This document shows, piece by piece, positions 28,611-37,463 of a DNA stretch of 50,253 nucleotides. Within the stretch, counting starts at the first letter, position 1. The number at the start of each line of letters is the position of its first letter. The stretch is from positions 1 through 50,253 of the forward strand of contig JABDFL010000005.1 of assembly GCA_013286575.1 (NCBI GenBank), read 5' to 3'. Made by a program: the position numbers and the translations under genes. The stretch is from Candidatus Omnitrophota bacterium. Lineage in GTDB: Bacteria; Omnitrophota; Gorgyraeia; Zapsychrales; Fredricksoniimonadaceae. Below the pieces are notes generated by a model. That model searched no databases, was not told the DNA's origin, and saw only the letters and a list, made by a program, of their open reading frames with translations.

Positions 28611-30353
28611 TTATGTAGACCCTGATGGTTTTTCCATTTTGGTTGTGGGTTTTTCCACAATCATGTGAAACGCTGATTTACCGGCGGGTATCATGGGAAA
28701 CACATTGTCTTCCTTGATGACTTCCGCGTGGATAACGCAGGGGCCTTTGTAATTCATGGCGTCCCGCATCACGGATTCGCAATTTTCAGGCTTGTCCATA
28801 TGAAAACCTTTGACCCCGTAGGCCTCGGCTAATTTCACGAAATCAGGATTGCCTTCCAAATCAACGCCCGAGAGACGATTGTCAAAAAATAATTCCTGCC
28901 ATTGGCGCACCATGCCTAAATATTTATTATCAATGATGAGCACCTTCACGGGTAGTTTGTGTATAAATACCGTCGAGAGTTCATATAATGTCATCTGGAA
29001 CCCGCCGTCGCCCACAATCGCCACGACCAGGTCCTTGGGGGCGGCAAATTGAGCGCCAACCGCCGCAGGAAAACCATAACCCATGGTACCGGCGCCGCCT
29101 GAAGACAGCCAGTAGTTGCCTTTGTCAGAAAGGTAGAACTGTGCGGCCCACATTTGATGTTGGCCCACGTCTGTCGAGACAATGGCGCGGCCTTGGGTCA
29201 CTTTATAGCAGGTATCAATGACCTGCTGGGCGGTCAGGCCGTTGGTTTTGCTGTATTTGAGCGGGAATTCTTTTTTATAATATTCCAGTTCTTTAAGCCA
29301 GTCAGCGGTGTCTAAAGGATCAACCAGTTTGACTAATTCTTCCACCACTTCACGGGCTTGGCCCACGACCCAGGCATCAGGCTTGACAATTTTATTGATC
29401 TCAGAAAAATCCACGTCGATATGCAGTTTCTTGGCGTTCACGCAAAATTCATTGTTGTTGCCGTTAATACGGTCGTCCCAGCGCGAGCCGATGGACAGGA
29501 TCAGGTCACAGTTGATCAGGGCCTTATTGGCATAAGCGGTCCCGTGCATGCCCAGCATCCCTAAAGACAGGGGATGTGTTTCAGGAAACTCGCCTTTGCC
29601 CAGGAGTGTATTGGTCACAGGGGCGCCTAATTTTTCCGCTAATTTTTTAATGGCAGCGCCGGCGTTGGAAAGCACTGCTCCATGGCCCACCAATAGTAAT
29701 GGTTTCTTTTTACCTTTGAAAAATTTGGCCATTTTGACGATGTCAGCTTTATGAGGCGAGGGAGTGTCTTTTTTATATCCGGGAATGTCCATTTCCGGAT
29801 CAAGGCTGTCCCCGCTAAAGGGTGCCGAGGTAATGTCTTTGGGCAAATCAATCAAGACCGGGCCGGGCCTGCCGGTCTGGCAAATATGCCAGGCTTCTTT
29901 CACGATACGGGGGATATCATTGGTATTTTTGACCAAATAGCTGTGCTTGACCACAGGCATGGTGATGCCGGAAATATCAGCTTCCTGAAAGGCATCTTTG
30001 CCTAACATGGAGGTAATGGTTTGTCCGGTAAGCACAATCATGGGCACAGAATCCATCATGGCGGTCAAGATGCCGGTGACGGTGTTTGTAGCACCGGGGC
30101 CTGAGGTCACCAGCACCACACCTGGTTTGCCTGTAACGCGGGCATAGCCGTCAGCCATGTGGGTGGCGCCTTGTTCGTGGCGGGTCAAAATTAATTTAAT
30201 TTTAGAGCCGACTAAGGCATCGAATATGGGGATGGCCGCGCCTCCGGATAAACCCCAGATATATTCGACCCCAAAACCCTCCAGGCATTTGATCAGGGCT
30301 TCGGCGCCATTAATGGCTTTTTTAGATGGTGTTTTTGCAGCTTCTTTATTCAT
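28611..30353 (-). CDS. ilvB: acetolactate synthase large subunit
   Basis: ThDP enzyme; ALIKCLEGFGVEYIWGLSGGAAIPIFDAL, GDGGFQMTLYEL; ATG at 30353 preferred. Confidence 0.95.
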   Translation of the reverse strand: MNKEAAKTPSKKAINGAEALIKCLEGFGVEYIWGLSGGAAIPIFDALVGSKIKLILTRHEQGATHMADGYARVTGKPGVVLVTSGPGATNTVTGILTAMMDSVPMIVLTGQTITSMLGKDAFQEADISGITMPVVKHSYLVKNTNDIPRIVKEAWHICQTGRPGPVLIDLPKDITSAPFSGDSLDPEMDIPGYKKDTPSPHKADIVKMAKFFKGKKKPLLLVGHGAVLSNAGAAIKKLAEKLGAPVTNTLLGKGEFPETHPLSLGMLGMHGTAYANKALINCDLILSIGSRWDDRINGNNNEFCVNAKKLHIDVDFSEINKIVKPDAWVVGQAREVVEELVKLVDPLDTADWLKELEYYKKEFPLKYSKTNGLTAQQVIDTCYKVTQGRAIVSTDVGQHQMWAAQFYLSDKGNYWLSSGGAGTMGYGFPAAVGAQFAAPKDLVVAIVGDGGFQMTLYELSTVFIHKLPVKVLIIDNKYLGMVRQWQELFFDNRLSGVDLEGNPDFVKLAEAYGVKGFHMDKPENCESVMRDAMNYKGPCVIHAEVIKEDNVFPMIPAGKSAFHMIVEKPTTKMEKPSGST

Positions 30354-30378
30354 AGTTTGCCTTCTTGGTAAAGCGGAT

Positions 30379-30407
30379 ATAATAGCATAAACACGACGGT
30401 ATGCCAA
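30379..30407 (-). promoter_or_regulatory. promoter TTGGCA-17-TATTAT for ilvBN
   Basis: Reverse-strand boxes at 30402-30407 and 30379-30384. Confidence 0.55.
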
Positions 30408-30438
30408 AGGAAAAGTACAGGGCTTTACTTTGTTTCGA

Positions 30439-30750
30439 TTATTTAAGTAATTGCGCTAATTCGCCGTTTTCATGCATTTCCGCGACGATATCAGCACCGC
30501 CGACGAATTCCCCGTTGATAAAGATTTGGGGGATGGTCGGCCATTGGGTGAATTCCTTGATGCCCTGGCGCAGCTCTTCTGAGGCCAGGACATTGTGGCC
30601 TTTGACAGGAGCGCCGTAAGACTGCAGGATTTGCACGGCCCGTCCGGAAAATCCGCACATGGGCTGCTCAACCGTGCCCTTCATAAAGATCACGACCTTG
30701 TTATTCTTGATATCTTTTTCAATTTCCTGGCGTAATTGATCAGTTAACAT
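30439..30750 (-). CDS. grxD: monothiol glutaredoxin, Grx4/GrxD type (CGFS)
   Basis: VVIFMKGTVEQPMCGFSGRAVQIL, WPTIPQIFINGEFVGGADI. Confidence 0.95.
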   Translation of the reverse strand: MLTDQLRQEIEKDIKNNKVVIFMKGTVEQPMCGFSGRAVQILQSYGAPVKGHNVLASEELRQGIKEFTQWPTIPQIFINGEFVGGADIVAEMHENGELAQLLK

Positions 30751-30774
30751 GATTTCTCTCCTAGACTGATTGTC

Positions 30775-30794
30775 ATTCCCGCGAAAGCGGGAAT
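30775..30794. repeat. dRS3-like inverted repeat ATTCCC-N8-GGGAAT (GTCATTCCCGCGAAAGCGGGAATC)
   Basis: 8-bp stem with GAAA loop between bolA and grxD. Confidence 0.7.
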
Positions 30795-30804
30795 CTGTTT
30801 TTTG

Positions 30805-31062
30805 TTAAAATCCATACTGAGTTTTTACTTCACTCCATTTAGCCGGAGTAAAAGTCTTTAAGCCTAAGGCATGGACTATTTCAAAAATATCTTTGATGGA
30901 GGCCATGACCATTTGCTGCTGTTTAAATACCGGCATTCCTTCAAAAGCAGGGGAGATGACAAAGGCCTGCAAATGCGCACCGTCATTCATGGGATCAAGC
31001 ACATAGGCGCGGGCATCCGGTATCGCTGTTTCAATGCGTTGTTTGATTGCTTCAGTGGTCAT
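30805..31062 (-). CDS. BolA family protein
   Basis: 85 aa; IKQRIETAIPDARAYVLDPMNDGAHLQAFVISPAFEGMPVFKQQQMVMASI. Confidence 0.88.
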   Translation of the reverse strand: MTTEAIKQRIETAIPDARAYVLDPMNDGAHLQAFVISPAFEGMPVFKQQQMVMASIKDIFEIVHALGLKTFTPAKWSEVKTQYGF

Positions 31063-31307
31063 TTTTTATAATTCTTCTTAAACCATTCGATAATGTCTAA
31101 CGATTCATAAAGCGCTTTGCCGTCGATGACAAGACAGGGCACCTGTGGTTTGCCGCCGATTTTAATCAGCTCATCACGAAATGCAGGGTTTTCATGGGTG
31201 TCCTTCATGGGTACCTTGATCCCCTCTTTGCTCAAGAATTCCCGCACCCGTTGGCAATAGGGACAGGCCATAAAGTGATATAAAGTAAGCGTAGGCACGG
31301 GAATCAT
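31059..31307 (-). CDS. glutaredoxin / GST N-domain-like protein (CPYC)
   Basis: LTLYHFMACPYCQRVREFL, KPQVPCLVIDGKALYESLDII. Confidence 0.9.
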   Translation of the reverse strand: MIPVPTLTLYHFMACPYCQRVREFLSKEGIKVPMKDTHENPAFRDELIKIGGKPQVPCLVIDGKALYESLDIIEWFKKNYKK

Positions 31308-32239
31308 TTTATCAATTTTTCCACAAAATCAATGACTTTTTCTTCCAGCTTCAGGTTATATAAGCGGTTCATTTCCTGCAGGCAGGTGGGGGAGGTGACA
31401 TTGACTTCGATCAAATAATCTCCCAGGATATCGATCCCCACAAAATAAAGGCCGAGTTTCTGTAAATGGGGCCTGAGAATACCCACGATTTTTCTATCGT
31501 TCGCGTTGACCGTGGCAGGCATGGCTTTGCCCCCGGCAAAGAAATTATTGCGATGCTCGCCCTCTTCATGCAGGCGCAGCACAGCACCCAGGATTTTTCC
31601 ATCCAATAGCAGGATGCGCTTGTCGCCTTTTTTGGATTCAGGGATATATTTTTGGACGATGATGGCTTTGTTGTAACGGTCAGACAGGGTTTCCAGGATA
31701 ACGTTGGTATTGGTGCTTCCCTTTTCAATATGGAAAACATTTTGTCCGCCGAAGCCGTCAGTGGGCTTGGCAATGACGTTTTTATGTTTGGCGATAAAAT
31801 CCGTCAAATCTTCCTTATTGGCGGAGATGATGGTGGGAGGCGTGATTTTTTTAAATTGGCTGGCCCACACTTTTTCATTAACGGTGCGTATCCCCGAGGG
31901 GCTATTAATAACGGCGATACGCCCGGGCAAATGGTCAAGGAGCCAGGTGTTCATCAAATATTGCTCATCAAACGGAGGGTCAGGCCGTACAAAGACGGCA
32001 TGGATATCGTCCTGGCTTAAATGCGCGGTATGCTCTTCTTTAAAGGGCATATGGGCAACTGCCTGAGGGATGACCTTGATGGCATGAAAACAGACCTTTC
32101 CTTCAATGAGGCTGATGCCGTCCTTGGGCAGATAATAGACTTCATGGCCGCGGGCATGGGCACCTAACATCATCATCAACGTGGTGTCTTTTTCAAATAT
32201 GACGGTTTCCAGAGGGTCCATTAAAAAGACGAACTTCAT
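31304..32239 (-). CDS. gshB: glutathione synthetase
   Basis: 311 aa ATP-grasp; FLMDPLETVIFEKDTTLMMM, KPTDGFGGQNVF, IEVNVTSPTCLQEMNRL. Confidence 0.95.
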   Translation of the reverse strand: MKFVFLMDPLETVIFEKDTTLMMMLGAHARGHEVYYLPKDGISLIEGKVCFHAIKVIPQAVAHMPFKEEHTAHLSQDDIHAVFVRPDPPFDEQYLMNTWLLDHLPGRIAVINSPSGIRTVNEKVWASQFKKITPPTIISANKEDLTDFIAKHKNVIAKPTDGFGGQNVFHIEKGSTNTNVILETLSDRYNKAIIVQKYIPESKKGDKRILLLDGKILGAVLRLHEEGEHRNNFFAGGKAMPATVNANDRKIVGILRPHLQKLGLYFVGIDILGDYLIEVNVTSPTCLQEMNRLYNLKLEEKVIDFVEKLIK

Positions 32240-33525
32240 GGCAGTTTACTCTCCAATTCTTTGATTTCACGGCCTGCGGCAACACCGGCGATGCGCCCCA
32301 GGATCCGGTAAATATCAAAAATATTCAAATTATGTTCAATGCCGCAGTCTTTGCCGTATTTATCCAAATGCGGGCACATTTTTTGAAAAGCCATGCCGCC
32401 GGGAGAATTCAGGTTTTCCCGTGAGCCCTTGGTTTCATGGTAGCGGTAAAAGCCGCCGACGAAATTATTATCAATTTGATAGACGCAGACCTCGCAAGGG
32501 TGTCCCTCGATGCGGTGGATGGTAGGCACGCCTTCCTGCAGGAGAAAATGCGTGATGTTCTGCGCATCCTTGCCATGCACCAGGTCATTGCGTTTTTTGC
32601 GGTTTAATTCCAGGATTTGCCGGGGGTCTTCGATAGGCACGACCCCAAGGCCATAGGTGCCGGAATCAGATTTAATAAATATAAACGGCTTGCTGTCAAC
32701 ATTGTGTTCGTTGTATTTGTTCTGGATTTCTTCAAAGAGTTTGACGCCTGCTGTATAGAGGCGTTGCTGGTCAGCTTCGTTATTGACATCCACATGGTTT
32801 ACAACCTCATAAAGGCAGGAAAATTGCCAGGGGTCAATGCCGACAATCTGGGCAAATTCTTTGACCAGGGCATTGGCCTGGCGAAAATGTTCAGACTTAA
32901 GACGCGCATGCCAGCCTGCATGGATTGAAGGGACGATCGGGATTTTAATGTCTTTCAGCACTTCCGGAATCCCGGCGGAGAGATCATTATTCATGATGAT
33001 CAGATCAAAGTCTGCCTGGCCCTGTTTGATTTTTTCCAAAACACGTTTGACGCAATAGACTTTAACGATCTGGCCCGTGGCGGTTTCCAGTTCCACGGCG
33101 CTGGCAGCCTGGGCGCAGAAAGAAGGTTCATTAATAAAGAAGGTGGCGATTTTGGCGGAAAAGCCTGCCTTGGTGATGATCTCCTGCAGGATACGGACAT
33201 TCTCCAAATACCAGGTATTACGCGTATGCTCTTCGGCGACAATTAAAATATTGGTGGCCTTAGGCACGCGCGTAAGGATGGCTTTTTTAATGAGGGATTC
33301 AGCATCTGCCAAACCATGCTCGCAGAGATTATTAAAGCCTGCAGGGAAAAGATTGGTGTCAACCACCGCGATCTTAAAGCCCGCATCACGGATATCTACC
33401 GATGTGTAAAAGGGGGTATAGGTCTTTTCATAGGACAAGAGCCATTGATGGATCTGTCCCTGCCGGCGATGGATGCAGGGCACGCAGATGGCCTGCGAGA
33501 AATTTTGATTTACCGTTAATTTCAT
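32236..33525 (-). CDS. gshA: glutamate-cysteine ligase, Acidithiobacillus-type GshA family
   Basis: 429 aa; FIFIKSDSGTYGLGVVPIEDP, HRIEGHPCEVCVYQID; adjacent to gshB with overlapping ends. Confidence 0.85.
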   Translation of the reverse strand: MKLTVNQNFSQAICVPCIHRRQGQIHQWLLSYEKTYTPFYTSVDIRDAGFKIAVVDTNLFPAGFNNLCEHGLADAESLIKKAILTRVPKATNILIVAEEHTRNTWYLENVRILQEIITKAGFSAKIATFFINEPSFCAQAASAVELETATGQIVKVYCVKRVLEKIKQGQADFDLIIMNNDLSAGIPEVLKDIKIPIVPSIHAGWHARLKSEHFRQANALVKEFAQIVGIDPWQFSCLYEVVNHVDVNNEADQQRLYTAGVKLFEEIQNKYNEHNVDSKPFIFIKSDSGTYGLGVVPIEDPRQILELNRKKRNDLVHGKDAQNITHFLLQEGVPTIHRIEGHPCEVCVYQIDNNFVGGFYRYHETKGSRENLNSPGGMAFQKMCPHLDKYGKDCGIEHNLNIFDIYRILGRIAGVAAGREIKELESKLP

Positions 33526-33548
33526 GTTTCATAGTATAATACTAAATC
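33526..33548. promoter_or_regulatory. 23-bp divergent spacer with symmetric TAGTAT-A-ATACTA core (gshA / bolA)
   Basis: TATAAT on + (33535-33540) and TATACT on - (33538-33533). Confidence 0.5.
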
Positions 33549-33797
33549 ATGATTAAAGCAAAGATTGAACAGTTGCTCACGGGAGCTTTTAAGCCTGTGT
33601 TTTTGCAGGTCGTGGATGAGAGCCATAAACATGCCGGGCACGCAGGGGCCTCCCAAGGCGGCCATTATCAAGTCACCATCGTGTCCAAGTCTTTTGAAGG
33701 CAAAAAGCCTTTGGAAAGCCACCGCATGGTATATCAGGCCCTTGAGCCCGTCAAATCATCCATCCATGCGCTGGCTATAAAAGTCAGGGCTGTCTAA
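33549..33797 (+). CDS. second BolA family protein
   Basis: 82 aa; FKPVFLQVVDESHKHAGH...HYQVTIVSKSFEGKKPLESHRMVYQAL. Confidence 0.92.
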   Translation: MIKAKIEQLLTGAFKPVFLQVVDESHKHAGHAGASQGGHYQVTIVSKSFEGKKPLESHRMVYQALEPVKSSIHALAIKVRAV

Positions 33798-35181
33798 TTT
33801 GATCATTTTTCTCTAAAGCGGTTTTTGCTTTTCTGGCGGCGTTGCGGACGATTTCCGGTAATGCCGGGTGAATATAAATGGTGCGCAGCATATCATCAAG
33901 GGTGGCGTTCATATTCATGTAAGCGATGATCATGTGGACCATGTCGGAGGCTTCAGGCCCTATGATATGCCCGCCTAGTATTTTGCGGCTTTTTCGGTCA
34001 ACCAGGATTTTACAAAAACCATGGTCAGAGAGCAGGGCCATGCCCATGGCTGAGCTTTTGTAGGGATTTAGCCCGACGGCATAATCAATGCCTTTGGTTT
34101 TTAACTCTTCTTCGGTCGCTCCGACACCAGCCACTTGCGGATGGGTGAAAACCGCATGGGGCATAGGGGGATAATGGATGGGGCTTCGGGTCTTGCCGCC
34201 AAACACATAATCAAAAAGATATTCGCCTTCAAAATTAACGCTGTGACGGAAAAAATATTTGCCGATGCAGTCGCCTAAGGCAAAGACGCCCCCGACGCTT
34301 GTTTCCAGGTATTCATTGACCTTGATGAAATTGCCGGGCTGCAATTCAATGTCCGTGTTTATTAAATCCAGTGTATCCGCGTTGGACGTAATACCTGTGG
34401 CGATTAACAAGGTTTCTGCGCTGACAGAAAGATTTTTTCCGTCCTGAGTATAATGTACGGTAAAGGTGTTATGGCTGTATTCGACCTTTGTCGGGATGGC
34501 CCCCAGACGAAGATCATGGTAGCGGCTGAAGACTTTTTGAAATTCTGCGGCTATCTCGGCGTCCTGGGCGCGTAAAAGTTTTGAGCGCACTAAAAAAGTG
34601 GTCTTGGTCCCTAAAGCCCCGTACGCATGGCCCAGCTCACAGCCAATGTAACCGCCGCCGATGATTATCATTGACGGGGGAAGGGTGGTATTGCGCAGGG
34701 CTTCGGTGGATGTCATATAGGGCGTGCCGGCCAGTCCCGGAATATCAGGAATGGTGGGGCGCGTGCCTACGGCGATAAATATTTTATCCGCAGTGATCTG
34801 TTCATTATTGATTTCAATAATATTATTATCGACAAATTTAGCGCAGCCCTGATAAAGGCTGATATTAGGGTGTTTTTTGTAGCTTGATTGGATTTTGTCA
34901 GAATCCGAATCTACTGTTTGAGAGATGCGGTTAACGAGCTTGGCAAAATCAACGCTGAATTGCGGATTGTTATGGATGTCAAAGCGGTGGGCTTCCTTGA
35001 TTTCAACGGCCACATCCGCCGGGTGAATAAGCATTTTGGAGGGGATGCAGCCGCGGTTTAGGCAGGTACCGCCCAAGCGGTCTTTTTCAATGACCGCGAC
35101 TTTAAGCCCCATGGAAGCCGCCGGAGAAGAAATTTTGGCCCCGCCGCCGGAGCCGATGGTGATGATATCAAATTTTTTCAT
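33784..35181 (-). CDS. FAD-dependent pyridine nucleotide-disulfide oxidoreductase (dihydrolipoyl dehydrogenase / glutathione- or mycothione-reductase-like)
   Basis: GSGGGAKISSPAASMG, GGTCLNRGCIPSK redox Cys pair, C-terminal dimerisation domain with IHPALPEI. Confidence 0.92.
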   Translation of the reverse strand: MKKFDIITIGSGGGAKISSPAASMGLKVAVIEKDRLGGTCLNRGCIPSKMLIHPADVAVEIKEAHRFDIHNNPQFSVDFAKLVNRISQTVDSDSDKIQSSYKKHPNISLYQGCAKFVDNNIIEINNEQITADKIFIAVGTRPTIPDIPGLAGTPYMTSTEALRNTTLPPSMIIIGGGYIGCELGHAYGALGTKTTFLVRSKLLRAQDAEIAAEFQKVFSRYHDLRLGAIPTKVEYSHNTFTVHYTQDGKNLSVSAETLLIATGITSNADTLDLINTDIELQPGNFIKVNEYLETSVGGVFALGDCIGKYFFRHSVNFEGEYLFDYVFGGKTRSPIHYPPMPHAVFTHPQVAGVGATEEELKTKGIDYAVGLNPYKSSAMGMALLSDHGFCKILVDRKSRKILGGHIIGPEASDMVHMIIAYMNMNATLDDMLRTIYIHPALPEIVRNAARKAKTALEKNDQIRQP

Positions 35182-36145
35182 GGACCGATGATTCCTCTAA
35201 ATATTTCTGCAGTCGCCCAATCACTTGCTCCATCATCATATATTGCATCAATTCGCTCCTGACCGGCGCGATATTGGGTAATCCTTTAAGGTAGCCCACA
35301 TAATGTTTGCGGAAGGTCACAACGCCGTATTTTTCACCTTTGTACTGCACGTTTAATTTCAAATGTTCGATGCAGGTCTGGATTTTTTCTTCAATGCTTG
35401 GCTCCGGCATGTGTTCGCCGGTTTTGAGGAAATATTTGGTTTGCTTAAATATCCAGGGATTGGCAATGGCGCCCCGGCCGATCATGACACCGTCGCAGCC
35501 GGTCTCCAGCATGGCCTGGGCATCTTCGGGGCAGGTGATGTCTCCGTTTCCGATGACAGGGATGCTGATGGTTTTTTTAATTTTTTCGAGCCAGGACCAG
35601 TCCGCAAATCCGCTGTGCGCCTGCGAACGCGTGCGGCAATGCAGGGTCAGGGCCTTGGCGCCGGCCGCTTCCACCATTTTAGCAACGTCCAATATAACAA
35701 TGCTTTGATCGTCCCAGCCCAGGCGGGTCTTGACTGTTACAGGCAATTTTGTGCCTTTGACCGTGGCCTTGACGATTTGCTCAAAAAGGGGAAGGTCCCT
35801 CAAAAGCCCGGCGCCTTCATTACGGGCCACATGGTTTTTGACCCAACAGCCGCAATTAACATCAATAAAGTCAGGCTTTAATTTTTCAATAACTTCAGCC
35901 GCACCTGCCATGGCCTCAGGCCGCCCGCCAAAAATTTGAATGGATACCGGACGCTCTTCTTCGGCGATCTGGATTTTTTCCATGATGCGCGGGATGTCGC
36001 GGATAATGCCCTCGGAAGAAGTGAATTCCGTGTACACGATGTCCGCCCCCAAACGCTTGCAAATCAAACGAAAAGGCAGTTCGGTGACATCTTCCATGGG
36101 GGCCAGACAAAGCGGTTTATCAATATCAATGGGTCCGATACGCAT
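35168..36145 (-). CDS. dusB: tRNA-dihydrouridine synthase
   Basis: APMEDVTELPFR, VNCGCWVKNHVARNEGAGLL, HCRTRSQAHSG, GNGDI. Confidence 0.93.
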   Translation of the reverse strand: MRIGPIDIDKPLCLAPMEDVTELPFRLICKRLGADIVYTEFTSSEGIIRDIPRIMEKIQIAEEERPVSIQIFGGRPEAMAGAAEVIEKLKPDFIDVNCGCWVKNHVARNEGAGLLRDLPLFEQIVKATVKGTKLPVTVKTRLGWDDQSIVILDVAKMVEAAGAKALTLHCRTRSQAHSGFADWSWLEKIKKTISIPVIGNGDITCPEDAQAMLETGCDGVMIGRGAIANPWIFKQTKYFLKTGEHMPEPSIEEKIQTCIEHLKLNVQYKGEKYGVVTFRKHYVGYLKGLPNIAPVRSELMQYMMMEQVIGRLQKYLEESSVHEKI

Positions 36146-36230
36146 AAGCGCCCATTATAGCTGAATAATTTTTAGATGCAACCTTGCCTTTTTATTGCCT
36201 TTTGAGAGCTTTAGTTTATAATCAAAACTT

Positions 36231-37463
36231 ATGGCCATTGTTTTAGACCCTAACGAACCTGCGATTAACCGCGGCATCAAGACTGTTGGCATCGGGAAAA
36301 AAGGAAGTAAAGCGCTGTCGCCTGAATTGGCTTTGGAAATAGTCGACGATTTAAAATCAGGCAAGGTAAGTGACGCTGCCAGGGGCGCTTTTTTTGCCGG
36401 TTTATGCGCCAAAGGCATAGAACCCCAGGAAAAAATTTTGGAACAGGTTTTTTCTGCGGATACCATTGCCTCTGATGCTTCGCCATTCGTCCAGTGGATA
36501 TGTGCCCAATTGCTTTGCGGGCATACTTTGGACAAACATACGGCTTATGATTTAGGAAAATTCCTGTTTTCCGGTGAACCGGGTGATGCGGCCCGGGGCT
36601 GGGTGGCGAGTTTCTTACGGGTACGCTATGAAACCGACGATGAATATGAAGGCCTTTTGCAGGCGATGGATGAAACCCTTGAACCTGCTTTTAAAATCCC
36701 AACACCCAAAGGTGAGCCCATTATCCAGATCGCCGAGCCATTTGACGGTGTGGACCATTCGTATATGATAACACCCTTGGTCGGGCGCAGTTTGCAGGCG
36801 CAGGGCTATCGCGTGGTGCATCAGGTGGGCCGCAACAGCGGGCCTAAATCAGAGATGAATTTGTGGGACATTGTCCAAGCTCTGGGGCTGAAAGCTGCCT
36901 TAAGTAATTCTGATGTGGGCTTGGATAAACCGGCCTTTGGCTGGTTTTTTCATCAGTCCATGATGTCCAGGGCTTTGGACCGTTGGGTGGATTTGCGCCA
37001 TCAAATCATCAAACGCCCGTTTTTAGCAACACTTGAAAGATTTATCAATCCCTTAAAAGCAGACATTTTGGTTGCTTCAGCTTTTCATCCGCCCTATGGT
37101 GAAAAAATGATGACAGTGGCTGAGCGCGCCGGGTTTAAGGGTATCATTATCGTGCGCAATGGCATTGAGGGGACGATCGCTTTCCCATTGTTGCGGGGTG
37201 TTAAAATTTTAATGTCCGCTAAACAGCAAGACGGAAGTTTCCGGCGCCATGAATTGATCATTGAAAACGCTCCTGTTGTTGATACGGAAGAAATGATTGA
37301 AAAGCCCAAGGCCATCGATAACGCCAGGCTTATTGAGAATTTTGTTAAAGAAGGTGCGTCGGCCGGCCAAGGAACAGGGAATATAAAACACTTTGATTTG
37401 CGTGTTAAAATGACTTGTGAAGGATTAAATCAGGCCTTGGCGTGGTTGAAAGAAAATACATGA
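36231..37463 (+). CDS. anthranilate phosphoribosyltransferase-like (TrpD2/YbiB-like) glycosyltransferase family 3 protein
   Basis: DDLKSGKVSDAARGAFFAGLCAKGI, MITPLVGRSLQAQGYRVVHQ, VRNGIEGTIAFPL. Confidence 0.75.
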   Translation: MAIVLDPNEPAINRGIKTVGIGKKGSKALSPELALEIVDDLKSGKVSDAARGAFFAGLCAKGIEPQEKILEQVFSADTIASDASPFVQWICAQLLCGHTLDKHTAYDLGKFLFSGEPGDAARGWVASFLRVRYETDDEYEGLLQAMDETLEPAFKIPTPKGEPIIQIAEPFDGVDHSYMITPLVGRSLQAQGYRVVHQVGRNSGPKSEMNLWDIVQALGLKAALSNSDVGLDKPAFGWFFHQSMMSRALDRWVDLRHQIIKRPFLATLERFINPLKADILVASAFHPPYGEKMMTVAERAGFKGIIIVRNGIEGTIAFPLLRGVKILMSAKQQDGSFRRHELIIENAPVVDTEEMIEKPKAIDNARLIENFVKEGASAGQGTGNIKHFDLRVKMTCEGLNQALAWLKENT

